NCBI RefSeq assembly: GCF_002165625.1
Contig: NZ_NGNS01000007.1
Span: 112,819 to 176,818, forward strand
Direction of reading: 5' to 3'
Source: Neiella marina
GTDB lineage: Bacteria; Pseudomonadota; Gammaproteobacteria; Enterobacterales; Neiellaceae
Length of the DNA: 64,000 bases
Positions within the stretch are counted from its first letter, which is position 1. Each line of letters opens with the position of its first letter. The notes beneath the pieces are model-generated. The model saw nothing but the letters and a program-made list of their open reading frames with translations. It did no database searches and had not been told where the DNA came from. This document shows, one piece after another, positions 37,590 to 45,838 of the stretch. The translations under genes were made by a program, and so were the position numbers.

Positions 37590-39531
37590 CTTTGTGTTGA
37601 ACGTTTACCCCAAAGCGCTGCCTGGTGAATCCGTTCGAGGGTATCTGGAAAAGCTAAATGCTGTAAATGGATTCAAAGGGCCGCAAGACATCGCGAACAA
37701 AATCGGCAGCACTTATTACCCGTTACTCTACCCTACTGCCAAGGCTTGGAAGAAGTTCCTTGTGGAGTTAGCACCATACGCGCATCAGGCTGCCGACCAG
37801 TTGTGGGAAGCACTCTCGTCACACTGGACTTTCGATCACTGGCAAAAAGCCCCCTTGAGAGCGCTTCATACTTTCCATAAGGGCTGTCGCGTTTGTCCAG
37901 AGTGCGTTGCTGAAAATGGATATTTCAGAGCAAACTGGGATCATTCTCTTGTCACTGTGTGCCCCGTTCACAAGGTTTCGTTGATTGAACGATGTCAGGA
38001 TTGCGACGCACCGTTTAAATGGAACCGCAAATGGTTAGGCCGCTGCACTGAATGCCGATCTCCACTTGTGCAAACCAATGCCTGTCTCAGCTCTGGCGAT
38101 CCGTTACTTGTGGCCACGCATGCAATTTGTGAAGGCAATATTAGTTACACCAATATGCTGCTGCTGGCATGCATGCGACTAGCGAGACCATTCGATAACC
38201 TGCTCGCCGAGCCTTCTCTAGAGTTATGGGATGGACCAACGATTCAAAATTTATTGCGCCAGGCAATAGCGCTCATCCATTCCGAACGCTATCGCGCGGG
38301 TTATTTAGCTTCTCTTGAAGCCAATCGCCATCATCAGTACAGGCACCTATCTGCTGATGCGGTCTTTGAACCATGGCTAGCATTTAAAGCTCATGCCGCA
38401 GACATGGGTCACCGACTTGATAATGTTTGGCCGGAGTTAAACTTCAGTTTAGATGCATTGGACAAACAACCAACAACAACTACAAACATCGCTATGGCGG
38501 CACATCAAGTATCAAGCGTATCACGAAGCCGAATCGTGTCATCAGCAGAGTTAGCTCATCAAGTATCAGCAGCGCGTTTGTCGGCATGGCTAAGCCTAAA
38601 CATGGAAGCGATTGATGACATGTTGCGCCATGGGGTCTTAAAACCGTGCACATCAACAAAGTCATTTAGAGACAGCCTGTATGACGCTTCGGCAATCATC
38701 GAGCGCCTAAAGCGAGTTGAATCAATTGTCGTTCAGGAATCTGGAGCATTACTAGATGCCGAAGGCATTCAACGCGTACTTCCCTTATTCGCAGCTAATT
38801 TTGCGGATGTTGTGGAGTGTATTTTCGAGCAGCGACTGTCTGTTTACAAAACAAGTGAGCATCAAAGTCTACGGCAATCCTTCGTCGATAGAGCTGAATT
38901 GTTTGGTGCACTCACCACAAACCTATATACACGCGAACAGCCGCTCGACGTCAACGGACTATGTGCAATTTTGGGTTGTCACACGACCCACATAAAGCGT
39001 CTAGAGAAAGAGGGTTTACTCTCACTTAACCATTGGCACCACCCCAAAAATTTCGGAAAATCAGACGTTGATTTGACTAGTTGTCATGAATTCCTGAAAC
39101 GCTGGATATCGCTGAACCGATTATGTGAATTGTTAGATGTTGATCTGCATGTACTAGTCAAGTGCCTACCCCCCTCATTTTTACATGTATCAACCTTTAG
39201 AGGTGTTCGCCTCTACCTCGTCGAGAATACTTTTTCCAACACCTCAGAGATTCGAATTGCACTAGCTGAATTGAATGTTGATACATCATTAATTGAGCGA
39301 AGCAATCTGCTTCCAGAGTCATGCTCTATTGAGGAACTTGAGAATAGACTGATTGACACAGCGACCGACTTATCTGGCTCGGCAGGTGTTGCGCAAGACT
39401 GGTACAACAATCATGTCATCATGCGACTAGGAACAACTGCTTACGGGGCCCTCCATCATTATGGTCAGCCCGTTATTCCGATTGTGATTAATGACTTGTT
39501 CTCTGAACTATCACGAACCGATAAAAGGTAA
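37582..39531 (+). CDS. tniQ: TniQ/TnsD-family target selector, copy 1
   Basis: A 649-residue TniQ-family protein. The opening GESVRGYLEKLNAVNG is followed by the zinc finger at about residues 105-165: CPEC, then CPVH, then CQDC, then CTEC. It is paired with a second full-length copy at 45831-47780. The two are clearly diverged at both ends, but residues about 150-361 are nearly identical, with seven differences by my count. Target choice by the variable C-terminal half is inferred from the family. Confidence 0.9.
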   Translation: MRNFVLNVYPKALPGESVRGYLEKLNAVNGFKGPQDIANKIGSTYYPLLYPTAKAWKKFLVELAPYAHQAADQLWEALSSHWTFDHWQKAPLRALHTFHKGCRVCPECVAENGYFRANWDHSLVTVCPVHKVSLIERCQDCDAPFKWNRKWLGRCTECRSPLVQTNACLSSGDPLLVATHAICEGNISYTNMLLLACMRLARPFDNLLAEPSLELWDGPTIQNLLRQAIALIHSERYRAGYLASLEANRHHQYRHLSADAVFEPWLAFKAHAADMGHRLDNVWPELNFSLDALDKQPTTTTNIAMAAHQVSSVSRSRIVSSAELAHQVSAARLSAWLSLNMEAIDDMLRHGVLKPCTSTKSFRDSLYDASAIIERLKRVESIVVQESGALLDAEGIQRVLPLFAANFADVVECIFEQRLSVYKTSEHQSLRQSFVDRAELFGALTTNLYTREQPLDVNGLCAILGCHTTHIKRLEKEGLLSLNHWHHPKNFGKSDVDLTSCHEFLKRWISLNRLCELLDVDLHVLVKCLPPSFLHVSTFRGVRLYLVENTFSNTSEIRIALAELNVDTSLIERSNLLPESCSIEELENRLIDTATDLSGSAGVAQDWYNNHVIMRLGTTAYGALHHYGQPVIPIVINDLFSELSRTDKR

Positions 39532-39536
39532 TGACT

Positions 39537-39755
39537 ATGGATGACTTCGGTTACCACGACGCGCTAATCAATGTTGTTCATGAACTGCTTCATTTGCACT
39601 GTGATAATGACCAAAAGCGAGAATCGACTTGGTTACGAACGCCCCACGCGGGACTCAACTCTTTGTCGCCTAACCGTGCTATGCGAAGCATACAAGGTGC
39701 AGAAGAGGCATTTGACCTTCTCCGTTCAGAATACCGCACGAACAACCAAATTTAA
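39537..39755 (+). CDS. Small DUF2384-like protein downstream of tniQ, copy 1
   Basis: A 72-residue protein overlapping the end of the tniQ region. The ATG at 39537 is chosen over 39531 because the Shine-Dalgarno box in the second copy is properly spaced only from the later ATG. The part TWLRTPHAGLNSLSPNRAM...GAEEAFDLL resembles the C-terminal MbcA/ParS (DUF2384) domain of antitoxins. It is conserved in the duplicated block, so it probably belongs to the transposition module. The family call is by pattern only. Confidence 0.6.
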   Translation: MDDFGYHDALINVVHELLHLHCDNDQKRESTWLRTPHAGLNSLSPNRAMRSIQGAEEAFDLLRSEYRTNNQI

Positions 39756-39763
39756 GGAACGTC

Positions 39764-40126
39764 ATGGCATTACCTGCACGATTTACAAAATCCGAACGAA
39801 CTCTTCTCATCAATTTAGTTCAAGCAGAGTTGCGCCGAATATGCGGTGATGCTGAGTTTAGCGAGCTATCGACGGTCCTTAAAAAGCTACGCACCCTAGG
39901 AGAGGTTGACGATATCGATATTGACCAGATGTACATTCGTACCTGCCTCTGCCAAAGCCCGGCGCAAGTTGAGCGCCTAATGTCCTCCAACTTGGTTTGG
40001 TGTCAGTGGTATTTCGAGAACGTCCTAGCCAGCTGGCATCTGACGCCAAAAGCGTTAGTAGAAAATGGAGGTATAGATACTTTTTTAACGTGGCTCAATG
40101 ATAAACGAAAAGGAACGTTTGAATGA
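39764..40126 (+). CDS. Conserved small protein of the transposon module, copy 1
   Basis: A 120-residue, mostly helical protein with no motif I recognise. It starts 8 bases after the DUF2384-like gene. Copy 2 at 48022-48384 differs at only five residues, although tniQ next to it has diverged much more, so this segment was recently copied or converted. It is the last gene of the operon in both copies. I regard it as an accessory gene of this element type with unknown function. Confidence 0.7.
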   Translation: MALPARFTKSERTLLINLVQAELRRICGDAEFSELSTVLKKLRTLGEVDDIDIDQMYIRTCLCQSPAQVERLMSSNLVWCQWYFENVLASWHLTPKALVENGGIDTFLTWLNDKRKGTFE

Positions 40127-40219
40127 GTGTTCCCATTACCAAGCATCCGGTTGTCATCATGCCAGTATCGCGTATGGCAAACGACTTTAGTTGAAGAACA
40201 GAAATAACTGGGTGATTGA

Positions 40220-40525
40220 GTGAAGATTTACGATGAAAAGAACAAGAAAATGGTCGTAGTCCAGCAATGCGACGTTTGCGGGGAAAGTGTAAAGCTACAA
40301 GTCAATGACGTGCAACTCAGGGATGGAGTGCTGTCAGCGAATTGGGGAGACGCATCTTCTGTAGGCGGCAATGTTTATCATCTAGACCTTTGTCATGACT
40401 GCTTCAAATATGCCTTAAGCGCCTTGCGTGAAAAGCGTCGTAGTCTGGCAATGTTCAACGAAGAAATTGACTTGCCGGATGAAGACTTTGGCCGTATTGA
40501 TAGACCTGCCCCAAACAATAAATAA
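40220..40525 (+). CDS. Hypothetical zinc-binding protein, paralogue of the gene at 3470
   Basis: A 101-residue protein with Cys pairs CDVCGES and LCHDC, homologous along its length to the 104-residue product at 3470-3784. The start is GTG, aligned with the ATG of the other copy (KIYDEKN versus NIYDEKN). The region before the start is also similar in the two copies (AACTGGG). It follows the tniQ operon by 94 bases in the same direction. Function unknown. Confidence 0.72.
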   Translation: MKIYDEKNKKMVVVQQCDVCGESVKLQVNDVQLRDGVLSANWGDASSVGGNVYHLDLCHDCFKYALSALREKRRSLAMFNEEIDLPDEDFGRIDRPAPNNK

Positions 40526-40747
40526 AACTAAACTCGAGGCGTTATCTGAATTAGCTTAGCTGTACTAGCTTGTATTCCATCTGATGCTGTAGATAGCACA
40601 GCGTTATCTGTTCGCGCAGCCTATATACCTAGCGAGATAACTCATTTATGGACAAAACCTTCATAGAGCTGAACACTTTTGTTTTAGCATTAGATTAGGA
40701 AATCTATGGTCATTGTGGGATGAAAACACCAGAAGAAGAGCACAAAT

Positions 40748-40774
40748 AAGCCAGCGTTGAAGGAACGCTGGCTT
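40748..40774. terminator. Intrinsic terminator-like hairpin between convergent genes
   Basis: A perfect 11-bp stem, AAGCCAGCGTT and its complement, has a 5-base loop and is followed by AATTAAAA. It lies between a plus-strand gene ending at 40525 and a minus-strand gene ending at 40823, so it could serve both directions. The T tract is poor. Confidence 0.6.
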
Positions 40775-40822
40775 AATTAAAAGCGTCAATTTATTTTAGG
40801 ACGGCACACATTTCTATCGCAA

Positions 40823-41521
40823 TTAAGCTTTTGTTTTCTTTCGACGTAGAGCGGCAATGCCGAACAGACCAAGTGCCATGGTGGCGTAGGTCGCTGGCTC
40901 TGGGATATCCATGCAGTTTTCTGTGCATGAGCCTAGTGGTGGCGTGATGGCATCTGTGGTGAACAGGATAGCTTCCACATAACCACCGCTTTCGCGTAAC
41001 GGCTTCAGCGTGGTGAGCACGCGGTCACCGGCCAAATCGATATCGAATTGGACGGTATCTGCCGCACCCCACACATGGAGGCTTGTATACCCTTCTAGCC
41101 AATCGCTCATTTCTTGAGCGTATCCACTTTCTTCAATAAACGTGTGACCATCGCCATTGGTTTGCGGTGGCCAAGCCGGAGAACTGTCATGGAATTCGCC
41201 ATGTACATTGTACATGAAGGAGAGTCCATCAGTGTTAACCGATAAGCTATATTCAGCGAAGTAATCGCTGAATATGCTTACTACTGCGGACATATTGGAG
41301 AAATGAACGCCTCCATGTCCGTTGATGTTGGACCATATGAGATACGAGAGGCCGCTGGCCTCATCGTGCAACCAGTCGCTAGTATAGCTGTGGCTAACTT
41401 CATCATTGAATTTGGCTACATCATACTCAAACGGGATGATTGCGGCAGATGCGCCAAAAGAAAATCCGAGTGTTGCGAAAGTTAAGAGTACGAGTCCACA
41501 AATGTTTTTATTCAAAGTCAT
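40823..41521 (-). CDS. Secreted PEP-CTERM domain protein
   Basis: A 232-residue exported protein. Residues 1-26 form a signal peptide ending GASAA. The C terminus has the PEP-CTERM sorting signal: PEPATY, a hydrophobic helix, then an arginine and lysine cluster (RRKKTK). Such proteins are processed by exosortase and linked to exopolysaccharide. No exosortase gene is in the window, so the sorting machine must be elsewhere. The mature part has no domain I recognise. Upstream, at 41533-41548, is a perfect palindrome. Confidence 0.88.
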   Translation of the reverse strand: MTLNKNICGLVLLTFATLGFSFGASAAIIPFEYDVAKFNDEVSHSYTSDWLHDEASGLSYLIWSNINGHGGVHFSNMSAVVSIFSDYFAEYSLSVNTDGLSFMYNVHGEFHDSSPAWPPQTNGDGHTFIEESGYAQEMSDWLEGYTSLHVWGAADTVQFDIDLAGDRVLTTLKPLRESGGYVEAILFTTDAITPPLGSCTENCMDIPEPATYATMALGLFGIAALRRKKTKA

Positions 41522-41532
41522 TTTATATCCCT

Positions 41533-41548
41533 ATTGGCCTAGGCCAAT
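41533..41548. promoter_or_regulatory. Perfect 16-bp palindrome upstream of the PEP-CTERM gene
   Basis: ATTGGCCTAGGCCAAT lies 12 bases before the minus-strand start codon, next to the ribosome binding site. It could be an operator or a hairpin in the mRNA leader that affects translation. The role is inferred from position. Confidence 0.5.
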
Positions 41549-41820
41549 CCTTAAAAGTCATTGGAGTAAAAGAAAGTGCTGCCAAACAAAAAATGAAGCC
41601 CTAGTTAAGCAAAAATCTCTCCAATATATATAACCTCATTTTTTTTATGGTTTTTTTTTGAGCAGACTCTTGCTAATATAATTCATGTGTAAAAAATATT
41701 GACATACCATATTGATTTTAATCAATTTTGTAAGCTGATGTTAAATCTCATTACTGCCAATGATATTTATGTGTCAATCGAAACGTTTAGGGGCATAAAT
41801 GAGTTTAAGTAAGAGCCGTC

Positions 41821-42015
41821 CATTCTGAACTACACGAGAATGAGCACTTCTAGCCATTCTGAAGTATGGCCACAACCTTTTGATTTACATCGATCGCTGT
41901 TCTGGTTCTCAGTGCGAATAACCAGTAAAAACCATTTGGAGATTCTACGTAGAACTCAGAACGGCCTACCGTTCTGAGTTACGCCTTCTATTCTGAGATG
42001 TTAACGAGGCAGCCT
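41821..42015. repeat. Palindromic seam repeat, site 2
   Basis: The first 100 bases (41821-41920) match site 4 (60693-60792) at 90 of 100 positions by hand alignment. The second part holds a perfect 12-bp hairpin, AACTCAGAACGG (41953-41964) with its complement (41969-41980). The segment 41971-42014 is repeated in the same orientation at 44461-44504. It bounds the attC-containing gene group on the left. Confidence 0.85.
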
Positions 42016-42132
42016 ATAGCCAAAGAAAGTAGCGATCATTGCCTGCTTCAGAAAGATGATTGCGCTCTGTTAGAGATGGCGCCATGTGGAAGCAAAAGCA
42101 TGCTTAGAAATTATTGACGTCATAGTCGTTTG

Positions 42133-42597
42133 TTAGTTGCTTTTGCCTCTGACAAGCTGAATCCATGAAGGCAACATACCCAGGGTTGAAACAAGCAAAG
42201 AAAGAAAGGCAATGATCAGAGAGGTATTGCTGTTATCTGGAGTAACTACATCCTCCCTCTTTCTTTTATCTTCCTGAAGCTCATTTAACAGAACATCAGT
42301 TTTCAACCTGAGCACATCTAGCTCCTTTCGAAATTTAGCTTGTTGCCGTTCAAATATAGCCAGAGCCATTTCATCACTTGCGGGACTTTCTCCAAAGCTC
42401 AAGCTAGCCTTATTTCTTAACTCCATAAACCCTTTCTCAACGGCTAGTCGTTGCTCCTGTAACACATAGTCACCTTTATCTAGGTTCACCTCTTCTATTA
42501 CACGCCCTTTCATTAGAGGCTTTAAGTTTTCACTTAAAAAGAAGTGAACACCAAAACCTATTGATATTGCTAAAAATAGTATTGGGATGTATTTCAT
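42133..42597 (-). CDS. Small membrane-anchored coiled-coil protein in an integron-like cassette
   Basis: A 154-residue protein with an N-terminal membrane helix (PILFLAISIGFGVHFFL), a charged helical middle part, and a second membrane helix near the C terminus (LIIAFLSLLVSTLGML). The open frame extends to 42645, but that extension reads through the attC-like site, and the ATG at 42597 follows AAGGAT. No family is recognised. It lies downstream of the attC-like site at 42622, so it resembles a mobile gene cassette. Confidence 0.65.
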   Translation of the reverse strand: MKYIPILFLAISIGFGVHFFLSENLKPLMKGRVIEEVNLDKGDYVLQEQRLAVEKGFMELRNKASLSFGESPASDEMALAIFERQQAKFRKELDVLRLKTDVLLNELQEDKRKREDVVTPDNSNTSLIIAFLSLLVSTLGMLPSWIQLVRGKSN

Positions 42598-42621
42598 ATG
42601 TAATTCAATCCTTGAGGGAAA

Positions 42622-42710
42622 AGCAGCCCACATAAGGGGCAGCAAAACTAAATCGCCGCGAAGTTTTAGCGTCCCAGCGCACTGGCGAGCGCTTTTGATG
42701 CGTTTGTTAT
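42622..42710 (-). other. Integron attC-like site 1
   Basis: On the minus strand the site starts with CATAACAAACG, where TAA is the stop codon of the preceding gene. It ends with GCCCCTTATGTGGGC, the arrangement of Vibrio-type attC sites. The interior holds an imperfect dyad. No integrase gene is visible in the window. Confidence 0.65.
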
Positions 42711-43258
42711 GTTTTTATTTGCCAAACGGTGGTGTCACCATCTTTACCATATGTAATCAAACCTCGTTCAGCCAGAACGTGAAGATAGGCCTGAACAGTT
42801 CTAGCATGGCAATTCACAATGTGTCCCAGCCCTCTAGCTGTAAATGCTTCATCAGGACGCGTTTGCATATAAGTAATGATTTGCTCCATTACGTCTTTTC
42901 CTAGTCTAGCAATGGTAGAGTTTGCCACTTGTTTAGATAAGGCTTTGGTCTCAAAGCTATCCCCTGGCCGTGTAATATCCGAGATAACCTTTTCAGCCTC
43001 TTCTGTAATTACGTCCTTGAGGTTATTGGCATCTAAAAAATGTTCTTGATTATCATAATCACTAGGTGCGTATAGGACTTGTGGCTTGCATACCAAGATC
43101 GAAAAAAAGATTAGGACGAGAAGAACAGGAAAAAGCATAACGAAATACACAAATTGCGCTTGAATTTCCTGTGGCAGAGCAACCAAAGCCCCGGTGGCAA
43201 AAACTTCGGCAGCACCGGAAAACATCGCAATTATCGTCAATGGATTACTAACTTTCAT
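42707..43258 (-). CDS. Membrane protein with C-terminal winged-helix domain in an integron-like cassette
   Basis: A 183-residue protein. Two hydrophobic helices occupy residues about 8-60. A linker and a winged helix-turn-helix follow at about residues 125-183 (FTARGLGHIVNCHARTVQAYLHVLAERGLI). The start at 43258 follows GGAGGGG; the longer open frame to 43339 is attC read-through. The stop codon lies in the TAAC of the next attC-like site, typical of cassette genes. It may be a membrane-bound DNA-binding regulator; nothing more specific can be said. Confidence 0.68.
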   Translation of the reverse strand: MKVSNPLTIIAMFSGAAEVFATGALVALPQEIQAQFVYFVMLFPVLLVLIFFSILVCKPQVLYAPSDYDNQEHFLDANNLKDVITEEAEKVISDITRPGDSFETKALSKQVANSTIARLGKDVMEQIITYMQTRPDEAFTARGLGHIVNCHARTVQAYLHVLAERGLITYGKDGDTTVWQIKT

Positions 43259-43283
43259 TACCCCTCCATCATCATAAAAACAT

Positions 43284-43382
43284 AGCGCCGTAAACAGGGG
43301 CAAAGGCCAGCGGCTCGCCGCGTTGTGGCCTTTGTCCACGCGAGGAACAAAGCGACGAGTGCTTTCTGATTTGCCTAGTTAC
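43284..43382 (-). other. Integron attC-like site 2
   Basis: On the minus strand it begins TAAC at the stop of the DUF2971 gene and ends GCCCCTGTTTACGGCGC. The interior has the dyad CAAAGGCC and GGCCTTTG around an 18-base loop. It has the same general plan as site 1 but a different interior, as expected of attC sites of different cassettes. Confidence 0.55.
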
Positions 43383-43966
43383 ACGTACGCAGAATTGGTT
43401 CGAGCATTTACAATTTCTATTTTCGGATTAACTTTTTGAACCAGTTCAGTGATGAAACCTATGTCTTGGGTGCTCATCCTACTACCGCAAATTATTTCCC
43501 GAATCTTAACGTTTACATACTGTTTATTATTACGAACGAAAACTCGTTCCTCTTCTTCGTATTGCCACACATCAAGCTTATGGCTTAGTACATCAATCGC
43601 TGAACCATGGTGGAAGTTGTGAAGGCCGACTCTATGCAGGCCATCATATATGATTGGCTCGACTTCATACTTATTTCGGTCTACCTCTACACCGATTGCT
43701 ACACCTTTGTGGCCTTCAGCATAATGAGACCACATCAGCTCGTTTTTGGGGTCTCTGGACAACGAACAGATTCGAATCTTTTCTTTTTCGCCCTTTAGAA
43801 GGCGCTTCATATCTTGATCAATCGAGCCACCGCTTTGGCTATATAGATAGCGGCCTTCCATAGGATCGTTCAAGTCAAAATAGGGGGCAGCATACAACCT
43901 TTGCTTTAAGATGATATCGGTAAAGAAACGAAAGCTTTGAATACCTCTATATTTGTAAAGCAACAC
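43379..43966 (-). CDS. DUF2971-family protein in an integron-like cassette
   Basis: A 195-residue protein starting with GTG after GGAGAG. The family motifs are visible: LLYKYRG at the start, FDLNDPMEGR near residue 35, CSLSRDP and LMWSHYAEGHKGVAIG near residues 70-95. Members occur widely in integrons, phages and defence islands, and the biochemical role is not established. It is the first of three minus-strand genes separated by attC-like sites. Confidence 0.8.
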   Translation of the reverse strand: MLLYKYRGIQSFRFFTDIILKQRLYAAPYFDLNDPMEGRYLYSQSGGSIDQDMKRLLKGEKEKIRICSLSRDPKNELMWSHYAEGHKGVAIGVEVDRNKYEVEPIIYDGLHRVGLHNFHHGSAIDVLSHKLDVWQYEEEERVFVRNNKQYVNVKIREIICGSRMSTQDIGFITELVQKVNPKIEIVNARTNSAYV

Positions 43967-44592
43967 TGAGCTCTCCTAGTACGTGTGACGGTGTTGTTAC
44001 TGCGAATTCACAGTAAGTCAGAAATTCGCAATTCATATTTTTAATGATTCATTCCTGATTTTTCCATCAAGAACGAGGAGGTAGGAAAGCTGAGGAGCTA
44101 CTTTCGAACCAGTCCTTGGTGTGGAAAGTGAGAATGAGTACATACTGGGGTCTATATAAACACATTAGCCTCAGCTAATTCATGCTTCAAATCATAAAGA
44201 TAAAAATTGTAACTTGCGTGAAAGTGCGGCAAAAAACGACCTTTATACTTATAACTGTATAAACCATCAGTATTTCGGTGAGACGTTCATGCTTCGAGAG
44301 CCTCTGCATGAGCGGAACAAAGAAAATCGAAACTCACTTTGGGGCAAAAATAAGTTAGGAGCGCCCTGCTCTGCTTATCGTTCATTTTGAGGTAGAAGGT
44401 GTTTTTGCTCTCCTGCTGTTCTGAGTTGGCAAGCTAACCCATTGATTTTTGGTATCCTCGGTTCTGAGTTACGTGCTCTATTCTGAGATGTTAACGACCA
44501 GCCCGTAAGCAGCTTCAAGGTTTGCAACGACAACTGCTTTTGTTCGTAGGATCGCTCTTCGAATTAAACGGAACTATACAATTGAAACCTGA
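43967..44592. other. Intergenic region with seam repeat, no gene seen
   Basis: 626 bases with no credible reading frame on either strand. The left part lies upstream of the DUF2971 cassette gene and may hold a cassette promoter. The right part contains seam repeat site 3. Confidence 0.5.
44408..44505. repeat. Palindromic seam repeat, site 3
   Basis: Contains GTTCTGAGTTACG followed by TCTATTCTGAGATGTTAACGA, matching 41971-42014 in the same orientation with only a few differences over 44 bases. An additional GTTCTGAGTT box lies at 44418. With site 2 it brackets the 2.4-kb cassette group. Confidence 0.75.
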
Positions 44593-45411
44593 TCAATATT
44601 GAGAATATAGCGAATTATATTCTGTTGTTTCATCAATATAACCATCGAGGAGATCCGACTTAAGATGTCCTTCGAGTACTTCAATCAAAAAGTTTTTATC
44701 CTCTGATCTCGAGCTATGGATCATGCTCCTTAGTGTTTTCTCATACTTTTCAAGGTTTCCAAATCTATTGTAAGCCTCATCCAATACGAAACTAATATCA
44801 TTATCCTGTGAATATAGGCAAAGAGCTCCGATCCAAAAAACATTGGAAAGTTTTTCAGTTATCTCTGTGTTTCTATTTTTTAACTCTTCTGAAACCAAAA
44901 ACTCTTGGAATCTAAAGTGGCCAAAGATATATTTTCTTGTTATTGGATCAAGCAATAATATATTACAAGGATCAATCAGCTCAATCAGGCATATATTTAG
45001 CATGTGATCATTGAACTTATGAGAGAGGTTCTTTTTCATAAATTCGAAAATTTCAGTTTTCTCTGCTGAACGTATTCCTCTATTGTGCATCTCAAGAGCT
45101 ATTTTTTGAGCACACTCAATTAAGTGCTGAGGAGTATTCTTTTGGCGGCATATTTCTTTATGTTTGTCGTACTCCCCAGCCAGCAATCTAAATCGCTCTT
45201 TGTATATTTCACTTTCTGTTGATGGAGCATTAATCCCTTTTTCAATTAAAGTGCATGTTATGGTTGATAATAATGGGGTTTTTATATGCTCATGCAGATT
45301 TCTCTTTGATATATTTTCAATAAGAAAATTTGCTTGCTCTAAGTTGTCTTTAAACCAGTTCCTGATAAAGCCATAGAGCTGATCTTCCGTGAATGGTAGT
45401 AATGTTATACC
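44593..45411 (-). pseudogene. C-terminal remnant of a NACHT-type NTPase
   Basis: About 272 residues remain. ITLLPFTEDQLYGFIRNWF is the usual segment just after the ATPase core of NACHT proteins, followed by helices and LLSTITCTLIEKG, all typical of STAND NTPases used in defence. Walker A and B motifs are missing because the 5' part has been replaced by a truncated tnsC on the opposite strand. The open frame runs 18 bases into the tnsC sequence (MPTRAMG is antisense tnsC). It is very likely inactive. Confidence 0.75.
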
Positions 45412-45838
45412 CATCGCTCTCGTCGGCACCGAAAAATTACGCCGACTATTTGATCTTGATGAAGAGCTTCAATCAAGGTTCTCAATAGCTCTGAGCTTAA
45501 AGTCCATGTCATGCGCGACTCCAGCAGAAAAAGAGTATTTCGAAAATTATGTTCAGATATACACAACATCAATGCCGGTTAGATCTGTAGATCTAACCAG
45601 CCACGATAGGATCTACCGAGTCGAATTAGCCACGGGGGGTAACCTTCGAAGGTTGTCGAGCCTTGCACAACAGGTACTTATGGATGTCGAGGATGAAAAG
45701 AAACAAATCACGCTTAACGACTATGCCGATGCTTATGAATTGATCCGTGAACGCCCGATATTCAACCAGCGAGGAGACGTCGTTAATCCTTTCACGGTTG
45801 ATTTGGGTGTCGTAAAGAGGCTGTTGGGTTATGCGTAA
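45412..45838 (+). pseudogene. 5'-truncated tnsC, second copy
   Basis: Homologous to the last 140 residues or so of the TnsC at 36675-37589, from PIALVGTEKLRRLFDLDEEL to the C-terminal GYA. Walker A and B are absent, so it cannot act as an ATPase. Homology starts at about 45412, abutting the NACHT remnant. The stop overlaps the following tniQ start by 8 bases, as in copy 1, so the operon structure is kept downstream. Confidence 0.88.

Noticed and set aside
41521..41700. A sigma-54 promoter upstream of the PEP-CTERM gene
   Set aside because: A TGGCAG motif is present on the minus strand, but the required GC at the -12 position is not at the right spacing.
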